The position numbers and the translations under genes are program-made. The notes under the pieces were generated by a model. It made no database searches. It was given only the letters and a program-made list of their open reading frames with translations, and was not told the DNA's origin. From assembly GCA_030628805.1 (NCBI GenBank), contig DAOVQG010000002.1:1-53420 (forward strand): a DNA stretch of 53,420 bases, written 5' to 3'. Below are positions 8,024 to 16,884 of the stretch, piece by piece (the first letter of the stretch is position 1; each line of letters starts with the position of its first letter). Origin of the DNA: JAGMDK01 sp023128695 (GTDB taxonomy: Bacteria; Planctomycetota; Phycisphaerae; UBA1845; Fen-1342).

Positions 8024-9280
8024 CGCTGGTGCCGACGACGGTGCCGACGGGCTACTCTCCACGATCGGGTTCACCGGGGCGCCGTCGTACAATGCGTCCA
8101 GATTGCTCGTGATGACAACCTGCCCGGGCGACAGGCCGCTGATCACGGTGCGCTCGTACAGGTGCTGATCAATCTGAACCTCGCGGGCGTAGGCCCGGTT
8201 GTCCTCGCAGATGAAAACACGTTGTCGGCGGACCGCCGCCCGCGGCACGAGCAGCACGTCGGTCAGCGTCGGCCCGTCGATGCGAGCCTGGACGAACATG
8301 CCCGGCATCAGCGGCTCGGATTGCTCCTTGTTCGACACTTCGATGTAGAGCGAGAAAGTGCGTGTCATTTCGTCCGCGCTGGGTGAAAGCCGGGCCACGC
8401 GCCCCGTCCAGATCGCCCCGGGATTGCTCTCTAGCATCAGCCGCGCGGGCGTTCCCGCCCGGACGCGCTCCCTCAGCGAGACGGCCAGCTCGAGCGGCAC
8501 TTCGATCAGGTCCGGATCCAACAGCGTCAGCAACTGCTGCCCGGGAACGACTTGCTCGCCGGCCTCGACGCGGATTTGTTCCACGCGGCCGGAGAACGGG
8601 GCGACGATCTCGCACCGCTCGACGTTCAGCTCCGTCAGGGTCACTTCCGCCCGCCGCAGCTCACACGTCGCCCGTTGCTGCTCGCGTAGCTTGGGCACCA
8701 CGGCCAACTGCCGCTCCAGTTCCTGCAATCCCCGCCGGGCCCGCTTCAGGACTACCCGAGCGGCGTCGAGCTCGCGGACGCTGGAAGTGCCGGCCTCGAG
8801 CAGGTCGCGTATGCGGCTGTATTCCCGCTGCGCGACTTCCAGCTCGCTGGTGGAGGTCCCAATCATGCGTTTGAGGTTCTCTTCCTCGATGTCGATCTGC
8901 TCCAGGGCGGCCTGGTCGGCGGCAAGCTGGCTGCGGGCTCGCTGGAGATGGGCTTGATACTCGCGCGCGTCGATCCGCACGAGCAGGGCCCCCTCTTTGA
9001 AGGAGGTCCCATCGTGGAGACCCTCCCCGAGTTCCACGACCAGACCCGCCACTTGGGAGCCGATCACCGCGAGGCGATCGGCGCGGGCCGTGCCGAATCC
9101 CTCCACCGGCGCCACGACGGTCACCGGCTCAAGCTTGATCGCATTCACCGTTAGTACCGGGCTGTCGGGCTTGATCGCTTCCGGCTTCGCTTTCAGGGCC
9201 AGCAAGAGACCATGTCCCCCAACGCCGACGGCCAACACCACCGTCACTAACACCACGGAGAGAATAATCCGTCTAGCCAT
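8018..9280 (-). CDS. RND efflux membrane fusion protein (HlyD/AcrA family)
   Basis: A 420-residue periplasmic adaptor linking an RND pump to an outer-membrane channel. An N-terminal signal anchor (MARRIILSVVLVTVVLAVGVG) is followed by a biotinyl-lipoyl-like half domain (about 45-80), a long alpha-helical hairpin (about 85-215, rich in E, L, Q, R), the second lipoyl half (IVAPFSGRVEQIRVEAGEQV) and beta-barrel and membrane-proximal domains to the end. The frame continues upstream to 9535, but that sequence is repeat DNA, so the ATG at 9280 is preferred. The stop codon lies in a heptad array, so the C-terminal few residues may not be original. The downstream RND gene is its expected partner. Confidence 0.9.
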   Translation of the reverse strand: MARRIILSVVLVTVVLAVGVGGHGLLLALKAKPEAIKPDSPVLTVNAIKLEPVTVVAPVEGFGTARADRLAVIGSQVAGLVVELGEGLHDGTSFKEGALLVRIDAREYQAHLQRARSQLAADQAALEQIDIEEENLKRMIGTSTSELEVAQREYSRIRDLLEAGTSSVRELDAARVVLKRARRGLQELERQLAVVPKLREQQRATCELRRAEVTLTELNVERCEIVAPFSGRVEQIRVEAGEQVVPGQQLLTLLDPDLIEVPLELAVSLRERVRAGTPARLMLESNPGAIWTGRVARLSPSADEMTRTFSLYIEVSNKEQSEPLMPGMFVQARIDGPTLTDVLLVPRAAVRRQRVFICEDNRAYAREVQIDQHLYERTVISGLSPGQVVITSNLDALYDGAPVNPIVESSPSAPSSAPAR

Positions 9281-9356
9281 TGGATCTCGAAACAGGCTGG
9301 TCTGGTTTTCAGGGCCAGTTTCCGCCTTTGAGTGCCGGGCACATAGCAAACGTAAC

Positions 9357-9385
9357 ATTATAACCATTATTGTCCCGTCTGATAG
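9357..9385 (-). promoter_or_regulatory. Candidate promoter of the pump operon
   Basis: A perfect TATAAT occurs on the minus strand at 9362-9357. Seventeen bases upstream is CTATCA (9385-9380), only three of six matches to a -35. It lies about 77 bases before the membrane fusion protein start. Prediction from sequence only. Confidence 0.35.
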
Positions 9386-9403
9386 TTGTGCGTGACACTC
9401 CGG

Positions 9404-9545
9404 TGTTCGCGGGTGGGCGTCAGGAAAGTGGGTAAATTGGTGGGGCGGCCCTCCGCGGCCGCCATCGGACCGTACTGGCGGGCACGGAGGCCCGCCCCAC
9501 CCACTATGAGGCCCGCCCCACGAGGCCCGCCCCACCCACTATGTT
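9404..9545. repeat. GTGGGGC double hairpin, inverted copy 2 with extra half-units
   Basis: Inverted counterpart of 2036-2125: GGGCGTCAGGAAAGTGGGTAAA, then GGCGGCC-CTCCGC-GGCCGCC, then GGCGGGC-ACGGAG-GCCCGCC and CCACCCACTAT. The tail GAGGCCCGCCCCAC(CCACTAT) is repeated twice more (about 9507-9541), suggesting local slippage. Extending the pump gene's frame upstream through here gives only Gly/Pro/Arg-rich repeat translation. The region 9281-9613 holds no other gene. Confidence 0.75.
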
Positions 9546-9613
9546 GACGCTCAACTGGTGTTCGCGGGCGCGGGGGGTCGGCTCTACAATGGTCTGGGAA
9601 TTCGAGCGTTACG

Positions 9614-10831
9614 TTGGAGAGCCAAGGACCGGTGCCCGCGCCGAATGTCATTATCGTTCATGTGGTGGCCGCCGACACGCCGGCTGACAAGCTGGACGTG
9701 CTCGCTGCCATCTACAAAGCGGCCGACATGCCCGGGCGACAACGGCTGGTGCACGTTGGACCGGGGCGGGTCGGCACGCCCGACGGCATTCAAGTGGCCC
9801 GCGTGCATGCTCCGTTCGCGTCGCGGTGGCTCGGCGCGCGTGCCCTGCGCCACGCGTTGGAAAAGTCAGCCCTGCGCGATGATGAGGGACCAGTCATATT
9901 GCACGCCTGGTCGGCCGTCGCCGCGCGTTGGTGCATTCCGCTCGTGACGGACGAGCGATCGTTGTTGATCGAGGTGGAGCCTGGCCGCGAGCTGGACCGG
10001 TTCACGCTCTGGCCCGCGTCCGGCCGGCTGCATCACACGCCCACCTACGTTTGTCCGACGGCCACTGTGCAACAAGGTCTGTGCCGGCTCGGCATGCCGG
10101 CGGAGCGGTGCCTTCTGATTCGACCGGGCCTCAACGTCGCCACTCTCAATCCGAACCGCCGAGCGGCCGTGCGGGCCGGCCTCCGACTCGGCGAGCAGGA
10201 CGTCGTCGTGACGGCCCTGCCGCCGGTCACGCGACGAACCGGCACGCTCGTGGTCGCCTGGGCGGCGATGTTGCTCGAGAAGATCCGGCCCGAGGTGCGC
10301 TTGGTGATCCCCGCAGGCGGACGCGAGCAGCAAAGAATTCGGCGACTGATGGAAGCCTGCCGGCATGAAGGGATGGCGCGCTTGGCGCCGCCAAACCTGT
10401 CATTATCCGATCTGCTGGCGGCGTCGGACCTGGCTGTCTATTTGCCCCCTGGAGAGGCCCCCACGACGAGCGTCGCGTTGGCACTGGCCGTGGGCTGTCC
10501 CCTCGTCGTCTCACAGGTCCCTGCGATGAGCGCGGTGCTGTCTTCCGAGGAAGACGCCTGGCTCTGTCGGCCCAATAGTCCGGAGGATGCGGCCCGGAGA
10601 ATGCTGCAAGCGATTGAGCAGCCGGAAGAGTCCCGCCGCCGGGCCGAGCGGGCCCGCGCCCACACGCTGGTGTGGCACCGGCATCCTGCCGGTGATTGCA
10701 CACGGATGATCGAACAATACTGGCAGTGTTACGAGAATCTTGTCACGCTGGTGCGAGATTCCTATCTCGCACCCGAGCTTGCGGGAATCCATTCCCACCT
10801 CCGTAAACAAACGGGAAGGGATGCCCGCTGA
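9614..10831 (+). CDS. Glycosyltransferase, GT-B fold, GT4-like
   Basis: A 405-residue protein with the layout of GT4-type glycosyltransferases: an N-terminal acceptor domain, then a C-terminal donor domain with RAGLRLGEQDVVVTALPPV at about 190 and the sugar-nucleotide-binding segment PGEAPTTSVALALAVGCPLV near 280. It probably transfers a sugar in cell-surface glycan synthesis; donor and acceptor are unknown. The frame starts at a TTG (9614); a GTG at 9632 with GGAG about ten bases upstream is an alternative. The C-terminal end is odd: about residues 353-363 (VWHRHPAGDC) and the last 30 residues (from LVRDSYLAPELAGIHSH) are encoded by two genomic repeat families, so the natural end has been overwritten. 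Confidence 0.75.
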   Translation: MESQGPVPAPNVIIVHVVAADTPADKLDVLAAIYKAADMPGRQRLVHVGPGRVGTPDGIQVARVHAPFASRWLGARALRHALEKSALRDDEGPVILHAWSAVAARWCIPLVTDERSLLIEVEPGRELDRFTLWPASGRLHHTPTYVCPTATVQQGLCRLGMPAERCLLIRPGLNVATLNPNRRAAVRAGLRLGEQDVVVTALPPVTRRTGTLVVAWAAMLLEKIRPEVRLVIPAGGREQQRIRRLMEACRHEGMARLAPPNLSLSDLLAASDLAVYLPPGEAPTTSVALALAVGCPLVVSQVPAMSAVLSSEEDAWLCRPNSPEDAARRMLQAIEQPEESRRRAERARAHTLVWHRHPAGDCTRMIEQYWQCYENLVTLVRDSYLAPELAGIHSHLRKQTGRDAR

Positions 10832-10916
10832 GAGGATGCGAGAAGGGATTCTCGCACCAGCGGTGTGACACCGGCATCCTGCCGGTGATCTCACAGGCTG
10901 GAAGCCTGTGCCACAC
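10746..10916. repeat. Composite four-hairpin repeat copy 2, plus CACCGGC and CACAGGC hairpins
   Basis: 10746-10862 matches the composite at 1917-2033 (GCGAGATTCCTATCTCGC at the left, CGAGAAGGGATTCTCG at the right). It is followed by CACCGGC-ATCCT-GCCGGTG and CACAGGC-TGGAA-GCCTGTG. The first 86 bases lie inside the glycosyltransferase frame. The rest fills the gap to the convergent TPR gene. Confidence 0.75.
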
Positions 10917-10952
10917 TTTTGTTGGGCAGTCTAGATTCGGAATAAGGAACCC

Positions 10953-12068
10953 TCAGTTCCACTCGGGCGTCAACCCGAGGAATTCCTCGAACCGCGACAG
11001 ACAAATGTCACAGCGAGGATCATTGGCAGCCAGCGCCGACATCAATTCGTCGAACATAACCATCAACTGGCAGGTCTCGCCGGGCTTTGGTGCCCACAAG
11101 GCCATTGATTTTTCCGCCGCGGCCAGCAAGTCCTGGATGTGGTCGTAGATGCGCGCGGCCCGTTCCGCCCGGCGAGCACTCGTGGCAGCGTTCGGCGACG
11201 CGGAGGTCAATGTCCCCGGCTCGCCGTCGGTCAGTAGCTGGAGATCAGCCACCGGCACGATCTCCGACGCGCGGTCTTCCATGTCGGCAGTCACACCCCG
11301 CGCGGTCTCAGCCGGCGCCGCCGCGGCCTCGGCCGCCGCCAGCCTGGCCGCCTCTTCGGCCGCGGCGAGGTGGGATATCTGACGCAAATGGTCCCGGGCC
11401 TCGCTGAGGTTCGGGTCGCGGTGCAAGGCCTGATCCAGAGAACGGGCGGCGTCGGCGTAGCGGCCGGCCTCCGCCAATAGGACTCCAATGTTGTAATACG
11501 CATCAGCCTCCGAGCCCGCCCAGCAGAACTCCTCCAACGCGTGGTCGTACTGCCCCAGCTTGGCCAACACCAGGGCGTGGTTCATCCGCGCCCGGCGAAA
11601 CGAGGGCCACAACTCCAGGGCTCGCGCGAGTTCAGGTTCGGCCGCCTCGTATTCCTCTTCCAGGTACAGGCTGAAGCCCAAATTGTTGTGCAGGTAGGCC
11701 TCATGCGGATGCTTCAGCAGTGCCCGGCGGAATTCGGACGACGCCTCGCCGTGACGCCCCAGCTTGTTCAAGGTGATGCCCAGGCGGTTCCGTGCCGCCG
11801 ACAGGTCGGGCACCAGCTCCAGCGCTTGGCGATACTGCCACGCCGCCCGTTCCAGGTCCCCGCGACGTTCCAGCAGTTGACCGTGGGCGGTATAGGTGGA
11901 GGCGTTCAACCGCGGCGTGAGCCCGGTCGGCGTCCGCGGCAGCGCCCCCGGGGTCGAGCTCTGCTGCCGGTCTGATTGGCACGCCACGAGGCCGACCAGT
12001 GTGAGCCCCGCGAGCGCCGCGCAGATTTGCCGCCTTGCCATGCTCACGATCACACTCCAGTCACGCAT
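10953..12068 (-). CDS. TPR-containing lipoprotein
   Basis: A 371-residue predicted lipoprotein with four or five tetratricopeptide repeats at about residues 55-215 (for example SAARNRLGITLNKLGRHGEA and AYLHNNLGFSLYLEEEYEAA). The lipobox LVAC gives Cys 30. An Ala-rich helical stretch follows (about 220-250). The start ATG overlaps the upstream stop as TAATG, supporting translational coupling; an internal ATG nine codons in (MARRQIC, 12041) would give a shorter, more usual signal. TPRs mediate protein contacts; the partner is unknown. It is co-transcribed with the small lipoprotein at 12068-12562. Confidence 0.75.
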   Translation of the reverse strand: MRDWSVIVSMARRQICAALAGLTLVGLVACQSDRQQSSTPGALPRTPTGLTPRLNASTYTAHGQLLERRGDLERAAWQYRQALELVPDLSAARNRLGITLNKLGRHGEASSEFRRALLKHPHEAYLHNNLGFSLYLEEEYEAAEPELARALELWPSFRRARMNHALVLAKLGQYDHALEEFCWAGSEADAYYNIGVLLAEAGRYADAARSLDQALHRDPNLSEARDHLRQISHLAAAEEAARLAAAEAAAAPAETARGVTADMEDRASEIVPVADLQLLTDGEPGTLTSASPNAATSARRAERAARIYDHIQDLLAAAEKSMALWAPKPGETCQLMVMFDELMSALAANDPRCDICLSRFEEFLGLTPEWN

Positions 12069-12562
12069 TAGTTACTCTTGCCGAACAAGCCCGTCTGTTG
12101 CTTCGGCTTATAGGTCGCCTCGTTTTTCTTGATCAGAATGGCCTGGGTGGCATCCATGCCGCGTCCGCCCGGCAGATCGTGCGTTAGCACTTTCCTGCTG
12201 GTGTCGATCCCCTCGTCGGCTAGAAAGGCCATGACGGTCTCGGTTCGCCGCGCGATCAGGTCCTCATCGGTCACCGTCGGATTGAAGCGGATGACGCCCC
12301 CATAGACCTCGATCAGCCCCGCCAGCCGACAAAGACGATCCTCACCCAGCGAGTTGAGCAGCGCGCGGTGCGGCACAAAGTGGATGTCGGAGATGGTCAT
12401 GTCGGCCAGCAGCCCGTTGTCGATCATGTGCGCGAAGGTGTCCCGCAAGTCGCTGGTGTTCTCCGCGACGCCGTGCGGGGGGGCGTTGAGGCGCGGCGAC
12501 GGTTTCTGGCAGGCCCCGCAGGCCAGGCCCACGGCAGCGGCGTACAGTATGAGGTTCCTCAT
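12068..12562 (-). CDS. Small lipoprotein, OmpA-like C-terminal pattern
   Basis: A 164-residue predicted lipoprotein starting MRNLILYAAAVGLACGAC (Cys 18 in the lipobox). The second half has a spacing that recalls OmpA-type peptidoglycan-binding domains (RRTETVMAFLADEGIDTSRK ... GGRGMDATQAILIKKNE), but the match is weak and the key binding residues are not clear. The frame runs further upstream to 12721 without a signal; the ATG at 12562 is preferred because it starts a clean lipoprotein signal. The stop overlaps the next gene's start (TAATG), so this and the TPR lipoprotein form a two-gene unit. Confidence 0.6.
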   Translation of the reverse strand: MRNLILYAAAVGLACGACQKPSPRLNAPPHGVAENTSDLRDTFAHMIDNGLLADMTISDIHFVPHRALLNSLGEDRLCRLAGLIEVYGGVIRFNPTVTDEDLIARRTETVMAFLADEGIDTSRKVLTHDLPGGRGMDATQAILIKKNEATYKPKQQTGLFGKSN

Positions 12563-12987
12563 CTCGCTCACTCCTGCAATGTGGGCCGACCGAGAGCGAA
12601 CTCCAACCCGCGGGGTCAGCGGCAGCGCGGAGGTACCATTGCCCATAAAATCGGCGTGGCGAGGTCTCGGACTGAAGCAGAGCTGGGGGCAGAAAAGGGC
12701 GTGACTAGAAAACGTGGCCATGGATTAGGGATATCATCTCAATTAGTCTTTTATTGAGTGCTGTTATGCTATTAGTTATTGGTTGTTGGTTGTTAGAATA
12801 CGCGGCCTTCGGCCGACGCGAATGACTCGCTTGGGCAATGGCGTGTATTCGCCGTGAACGCGCAGTATGATGGGGAGACAACCACCAGCTACTAACAACT
12901 AGTAACACGACAATATGATGAACAACCTGTTATTCTCCATAGAGTTACCGTTGCCACAAAAAATGGTCACACCCGCAGAAAATAGGA
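12563..12987. other. Intergenic region without a recognised gene
   Basis: About 425 bases between divergent genes. It is more AT-rich than its surroundings from 12730 on and contains a short-period repeat (GTTATTGGTTGTTGGTTGTT, about 12774-12797) with a rough inverted counterpart at 12880-12905 (ACAACCACCAGCTACTAACA), another heptad-like family. Divergent promoters are expected here but none is clear. No RNA gene recognised. Confidence 0.5.
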
Positions 12988-13009
12988 ATGTCCTCGTTTC
13001 TGCCCCCGG

Positions 13010-13032
13010 GGCGATTTCCCGGTAGAATCGCC
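13010..13032 (+). promoter_or_regulatory. Small hairpin just upstream of a start codon
   Basis: GGCGATT (13010-13016) pairs with AATCGCC (13026-13032), leaving a nine-base loop, and ends three bases before the proposed ATG at 13036. It would cover the ribosome binding region, which otherwise lacks a Shine-Dalgarno sequence. It could modulate translation or could mark that the true start is the ATG at 12988. Confidence 0.3.
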
Positions 13033-13035
13033 AAT

Positions 13036-14616
13036 ATGCGGAACGTACGCCACGTGGCCCTGATCGTGCTGGCCGGGTTGACCTTCGGCTCCTTGCTGGT
13101 AACCGCCGGTTTCGCGTGGTATTGGCGCAGCGCGAGCTACCGCGAGTATTGCGCGGCCGCCTTGAGCGAGAGCCTGGGTCTGCCGAGCGAAATTGGGCGG
13201 GTTGTGCCCCGTTCCCGCCACTCGCGGGAATTCCAAAATGTCCGCATCTGGCTGCCCGAGCGCCGCGACGAGGCTGCTTTCTGCGAGAGTGCCCTGCTCA
13301 TCTATACCCCGACGGAGGACGACCCGGAGGCCTACGAGCTTGAGCTCCGCGGCGGGAAGTCCGAGATTTCAACCCGGACCTGGCTGCGCGAAGATTACCG
13401 TTTCGTGCTCGAGTCGGGGTTACGGCCGGGCTTCGACCCGGACGGCCCGCGGCGGGTGGTATTCAGCGGGATGGACCTGCAATTCGAGCGTGACCGTTTC
13501 CGGGCCGCGTTGCACGACGCGAGCGGAGTGATCTCGTTCGCGAACCCGCGGCACGGTCTGGCACGCCTGAGCTGCAAAGAATTCAACGGCCATGTTGCCG
13601 TCCAACCGGTCACACTATTGGCCGAATTCTCCCCCCAGACGAGCGGGATTCGTCTCGACCGGGTTGAGCTGGTCGTACCCGAATTGCCCATCGCCCTCGT
13701 CGGGCTCACCGAGCTGGCCGGGCTCGACCTGCGGTCAGGCTCGTTTAACGGGCGGCTGGTGTACCGCGAGAGGGCCGAGAGCCAGGAACTGAGCGTCAGC
13801 GGGAAGCTCTTCCAAGTGCAGCTCGCCGAGTGCACGGCCCCTTTTTTCTCACGACCGTGGCGAGGCTCGGCCCCCGAGCTTGAACTCGAAGAGCTGACCC
13901 TCGTGGACGGTCGCCTCCAACGTCTTCGCTTTCGCAGCCTGCTTACCGGGGTGGTCCTCGGCGACGTGCTGGCGCCCTGGGACCTGTCCGCGGTCGGCGG
14001 GAACCTCGACCGGCTCAACGTCAACGCCGCCGATCTGTCAGCGGCCGGCATCGAACGCTTCATCGTCTCCGGGAGCTGCGACGAGGTCTCGCTTGAAGAA
14101 GTCTCGCAGGCGCTCGGCTGGGGCCGGATGACCGGCACGGCTCGACTCGACATCCACGATTTGACGATCACGCGGAATCAGCTCACCTCTCTTGACGCCG
14201 AGATCACCGTCAAGCCGGCGGAGGGTGAGCCGAACTACATCGAGCGCCGACTCGTCTCGGAGGTGCTCAGCCGCACGCTGGGGCTCCCGTTGCCGGAGTT
14301 TCTGCCCGAACGCTTCGAGTACACCCGGCTGGGGGTGCGGTTCGAGGTGCGCGACGAGGTGCTGTACGTTTTCGGCACGCACGGGCCGCGTGGCAAAACC
14401 ATCCTCAGCGTGAACATCGCCGGACAGGAACTGCCGGTGATCCCCGAGCCGGAAGAACCGTTTGACCTCGGCGGGTATCTGGACGAGTTGCGGGCGAGGC
14501 TGCGGGCGCATATCGAAGAACGGCTGCGCACGTTGACCCCCGAAGAGGCTTGGCGGGCGCTCTCGTCGCCGCTTCAGCGCGCCCCCCTCCCGCCCGACGT
14601 ATTGAAACCGGAGTAA
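13036..14616 (+). CDS. Membrane-anchored or exported protein, AsmA-like layout, unknown function
   Basis: A 526-residue protein with one N-terminal membrane segment (MRNVRHVALIVLAGLTFGSL) followed by a long, mostly beta-predicted periplasmic region. Alternating hydrophobic residues and many repeated L.L/V.V patterns resemble AsmA/DUF748-type lipid-transport or envelope proteins, but I see no diagnostic motif. The frame extends upstream to an ATG at 12988, but the ATG at 13036 puts the anchor at the N-terminus. It ends six bases before the histidine kinase start, so the two are probably co-expressed. Confidence 0.6.
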   Translation: MRNVRHVALIVLAGLTFGSLLVTAGFAWYWRSASYREYCAAALSESLGLPSEIGRVVPRSRHSREFQNVRIWLPERRDEAAFCESALLIYTPTEDDPEAYELELRGGKSEISTRTWLREDYRFVLESGLRPGFDPDGPRRVVFSGMDLQFERDRFRAALHDASGVISFANPRHGLARLSCKEFNGHVAVQPVTLLAEFSPQTSGIRLDRVELVVPELPIALVGLTELAGLDLRSGSFNGRLVYRERAESQELSVSGKLFQVQLAECTAPFFSRPWRGSAPELELEELTLVDGRLQRLRFRSLLTGVVLGDVLAPWDLSAVGGNLDRLNVNAADLSAAGIERFIVSGSCDEVSLEEVSQALGWGRMTGTARLDIHDLTITRNQLTSLDAEITVKPAEGEPNYIERRLVSEVLSRTLGLPLPEFLPERFEYTRLGVRFEVRDEVLYVFGTHGPRGKTILSVNIAGQELPVIPEPEEPFDLGGYLDELRARLRAHIEERLRTLTPEEAWRALSSPLQRAPLPPDVLKPE

Positions 14617-14622
14617 TCACTC

Positions 14623-16572
14623 GTGCGCGGCAGGAGCGAAAAACGTCTCGTTACGCTGGTGGTCATGGTCAGCCTGGCCTTGACCGGGTTGACGGTCTGG
14701 GCCGTGGCGCGACAGGGACGAGCGTTGCGGGAGCGCGAGTTGGCCGACCTGACCGGCGCGGCCGCGACCGCCGCCACGCAGCGTGAGGCGGCGTTGCTGG
14801 CGGAGTTGCAGCGGGCCTGCGATGCGGCGAGCCGAGTGTGGCAGGTGGGGGGGCTCGACGAGCTCGACGTCTGGGCCGCCGATCAGCGCAATTGGCTCTT
14901 GTCGTGCATGACCAGCGGTGATGAACCCTGGGAGGTGTTTCCTCGGACGCCGCTCGAACAGCCTCTCCCGGGGCCGCGTGATCCGAACGAGCTAGGACCG
15001 CCTTCGGAGCGCTACGACCTGAACGCGACGCTGGAATACTTCAAGCGTCTGGCCGCAACTCCGGATCCGCTAACCCGCGCGGGGGCGCTGCTCGCGTCGG
15101 CGAGCTACGAACAGCAACTGGGGCATCCGCTCGGGGCGGCCCGGATTCTCGCCGACGCCGCCAACCTGCTGCGTTCGACGCCCGGCTTGGCGCGGTTCGC
15201 GTATCGGGCCGAGTTGCGGCGGATCGACTCTCTGCTGATGGCCGGTGACCACGACCGGGCGCGGGAGGCACTGTCCGCGTTCTTCGAGGGGGTTCTCAAT
15301 GACCATCCGGCTCGATTAGGTCCGCGGGAGATGGAGCGGCTGCGGCGGCAAGCAGGCGAACTCGGCCTGGTCGATGACGATCCGCTGACCGCGACACTCG
15401 CCGAGTTGCAACGCCGGGCGGTGAGACGTCAGTCAGTCGCGGATGTTGTCGCCGACCTGCTCGAAACCGGGCTCGCCGAACCGAGCCCGCCCACGGACGA
15501 GCTCACATTCATCACCGGAATGACCGCGGCGGATGAGCCCGTGGTCGTTGCGGTTCGCACGATCGCCGAAGATACCCGCCTCGCCCTGGTCACGCCCGCG
15601 GCCGAATTGTTGTCGCGCTTCTGGGGGTCGTCGTCGGCCGAGGCTGCGTGGCGGGTGACGCTTCGCGGCGGGTCCGAGCAGGAGCCGCTGGTCGAGTTGG
15701 GAGCCCTGTTTGCCCACGCCGTTCTCACGCCCACCCCCGAAACCGCGGCCCGCCTGCAAGCCGCCCAGCACCGGCGGTGGGGGATCCTGCTGGCGACGGC
15801 GGCGGGCACCACCGGGGCCTGGGGCCTGGTGATCTGGATGATGGTCCGCGTGATGGCCCGGCAGCGCGAGCTGGCCCGCCTGCAAAGCCGTTTCGTCGCC
15901 GACGTGAGCCACGAACTCAAGACCCCGCTGGCATTGATCCGTCTGCTGTCGGAAACACTGGCCGAGCAGCGCGTCCGCGATCCGAAGCGCATCCAAAGCT
16001 ATCACGAGACGATCACCCGCGAGAGTGAACGACTGGCGGCGCTGCTGGACAACATCCTCGACCTGGGGCGGATCGAGTCCGGCCGCAAGGTGTACGAGTT
16101 CAGTACCTGCCAGGTTGCGGAGGCGGCCCGTCAGGCGTGGGCGCTGTTCGAGCCGCAATTCACGAGCGAAGGGTTCGACGCCCGGCTGGAGGTCGACGGG
16201 GCTCTGCCGACGGTGCGGGCCGACGCGGCGGCCTTGCAACAAGTGCTCGTCAACCTTTTGCAGAACGCGTACCGCTATGCCGGCGACGGTAAGTTCGTTC
16301 GGCTATCGGTCTCCCGTGACGGTCATCTCATCGTCATCGTCGTCGAAGACCATGGCATCGGGATGAACCGCGGGCAGCTCCATCGGCTCGGCGAGAGCTT
16401 CTTCCGCGGCGACGACACGCGCGTCCGCCAAACGCGCGGAACCGGGCTCGGGCTGGCGATCGTGAACCACATCGTCACCGCCCATCACGGCAAAATCGAG
16501 GTGCAATCGCGCCCGGGCGAGGGCAGCACGTTCACCGTATGGATTCCCTCCGCCCCCGCCGACGATGCGTAG
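14623..16572 (+). CDS. Sensor histidine kinase
   Basis: A 649-residue membrane histidine kinase starting at GTG 14623. Membrane segments are at about 8-27 and 387-409 and enclose a roughly 360-residue periplasmic sensor region that I do not recognise. The cytoplasmic part has the H-box with phospho-acceptor His 430 (DVSHELKTPLALI), the N-box (VLVNLLQNAYRYA, near 545), the G1 box (VEDHGIGMN, near 575) and the G2 box (RGTGLGLAIV, near 605). No response regulator is adjacent. Its upstream neighbour is only six bases away and may influence or feed the sensor domain (inference). The kinase is complete. Confidence 0.93.
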   Translation: MRGRSEKRLVTLVVMVSLALTGLTVWAVARQGRALRERELADLTGAAATAATQREAALLAELQRACDAASRVWQVGGLDELDVWAADQRNWLLSCMTSGDEPWEVFPRTPLEQPLPGPRDPNELGPPSERYDLNATLEYFKRLAATPDPLTRAGALLASASYEQQLGHPLGAARILADAANLLRSTPGLARFAYRAELRRIDSLLMAGDHDRAREALSAFFEGVLNDHPARLGPREMERLRRQAGELGLVDDDPLTATLAELQRRAVRRQSVADVVADLLETGLAEPSPPTDELTFITGMTAADEPVVVAVRTIAEDTRLALVTPAAELLSRFWGSSSAEAAWRVTLRGGSEQEPLVELGALFAHAVLTPTPETAARLQAAQHRRWGILLATAAGTTGAWGLVIWMMVRVMARQRELARLQSRFVADVSHELKTPLALIRLLSETLAEQRVRDPKRIQSYHETITRESERLAALLDNILDLGRIESGRKVYEFSTCQVAEAARQAWALFEPQFTSEGFDARLEVDGALPTVRADAAALQQVLVNLLQNAYRYAGDGKFVRLSVSRDGHLIVIVVEDHGIGMNRGQLHRLGESFFRGDDTRVRQTRGTGLGLAIVNHIVTAHHGKIEVQSRPGEGSTFTVWIPSAPADDA

Positions 16573-16597
16573 CAGGCTCAGACCGCCGCAAAAGTCC

Positions 16598-16655
16598 TGT
16601 AGCGGCCGGGCTCCGTACCGGCCGTAAATGTAGCGGCCGGGCTCCGTACCGGCCG
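16598..16655. repeat. Tandem pair of TGTAGCGGCCGGG-CTCCGT hairpins
   Basis: Two 27-base copies (16598-16624 and 16629-16655), each TGTAGCGGCCGGG-CTCCGT-ACCGGCCG in sequence order, separated by TAAA. The second copy ends six bases before the left end of the IS1634-type element. Related copies: 19356-19382, 26828-26853, 26954-26979, 37840-37866. Confidence 0.85.
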
Positions 16656-16661
16656 TTGTTT

Positions 16662-16680
16662 TAGCTCATGTTTGTCACTT
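16662..16680 (+). repeat. Left terminal inverted repeat of the IS1634-type element
   Basis: TAGCTCATGTTTGTCACTT, perfectly complementary to 17950-17968. Confidence 0.92.
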
Positions 16681-16884
16681 CGCGAGGGGGCGCTGAGGTA
16701 AAATCGCTGCTCTTGACCCCGTGGAGGGGGTTTTCGGGGCTGCCGGCTGATTGTGTAATGCCAACATTGTGGATAACAAATCCGGTTTTGTTCTTGACTA
16801 TTGCCGCTCTAGAGCCATCATACGGCCCGCATAGGTAATGCCAGATTATTGGCGATCCCTGGGGGGGCACGGCGGCGCCGGATT

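Noticed and set aside
9281..9535. N-terminal extension of the membrane fusion protein
   Set aside because: The upstream frame is mostly translated repeat DNA; the signal anchor starts at 9280.
16598..16655. Intrinsic terminator of the histidine kinase gene
   Set aside because: The hairpins belong to a dispersed repeat family and no T-tract follows, though they might still affect transcript ends.
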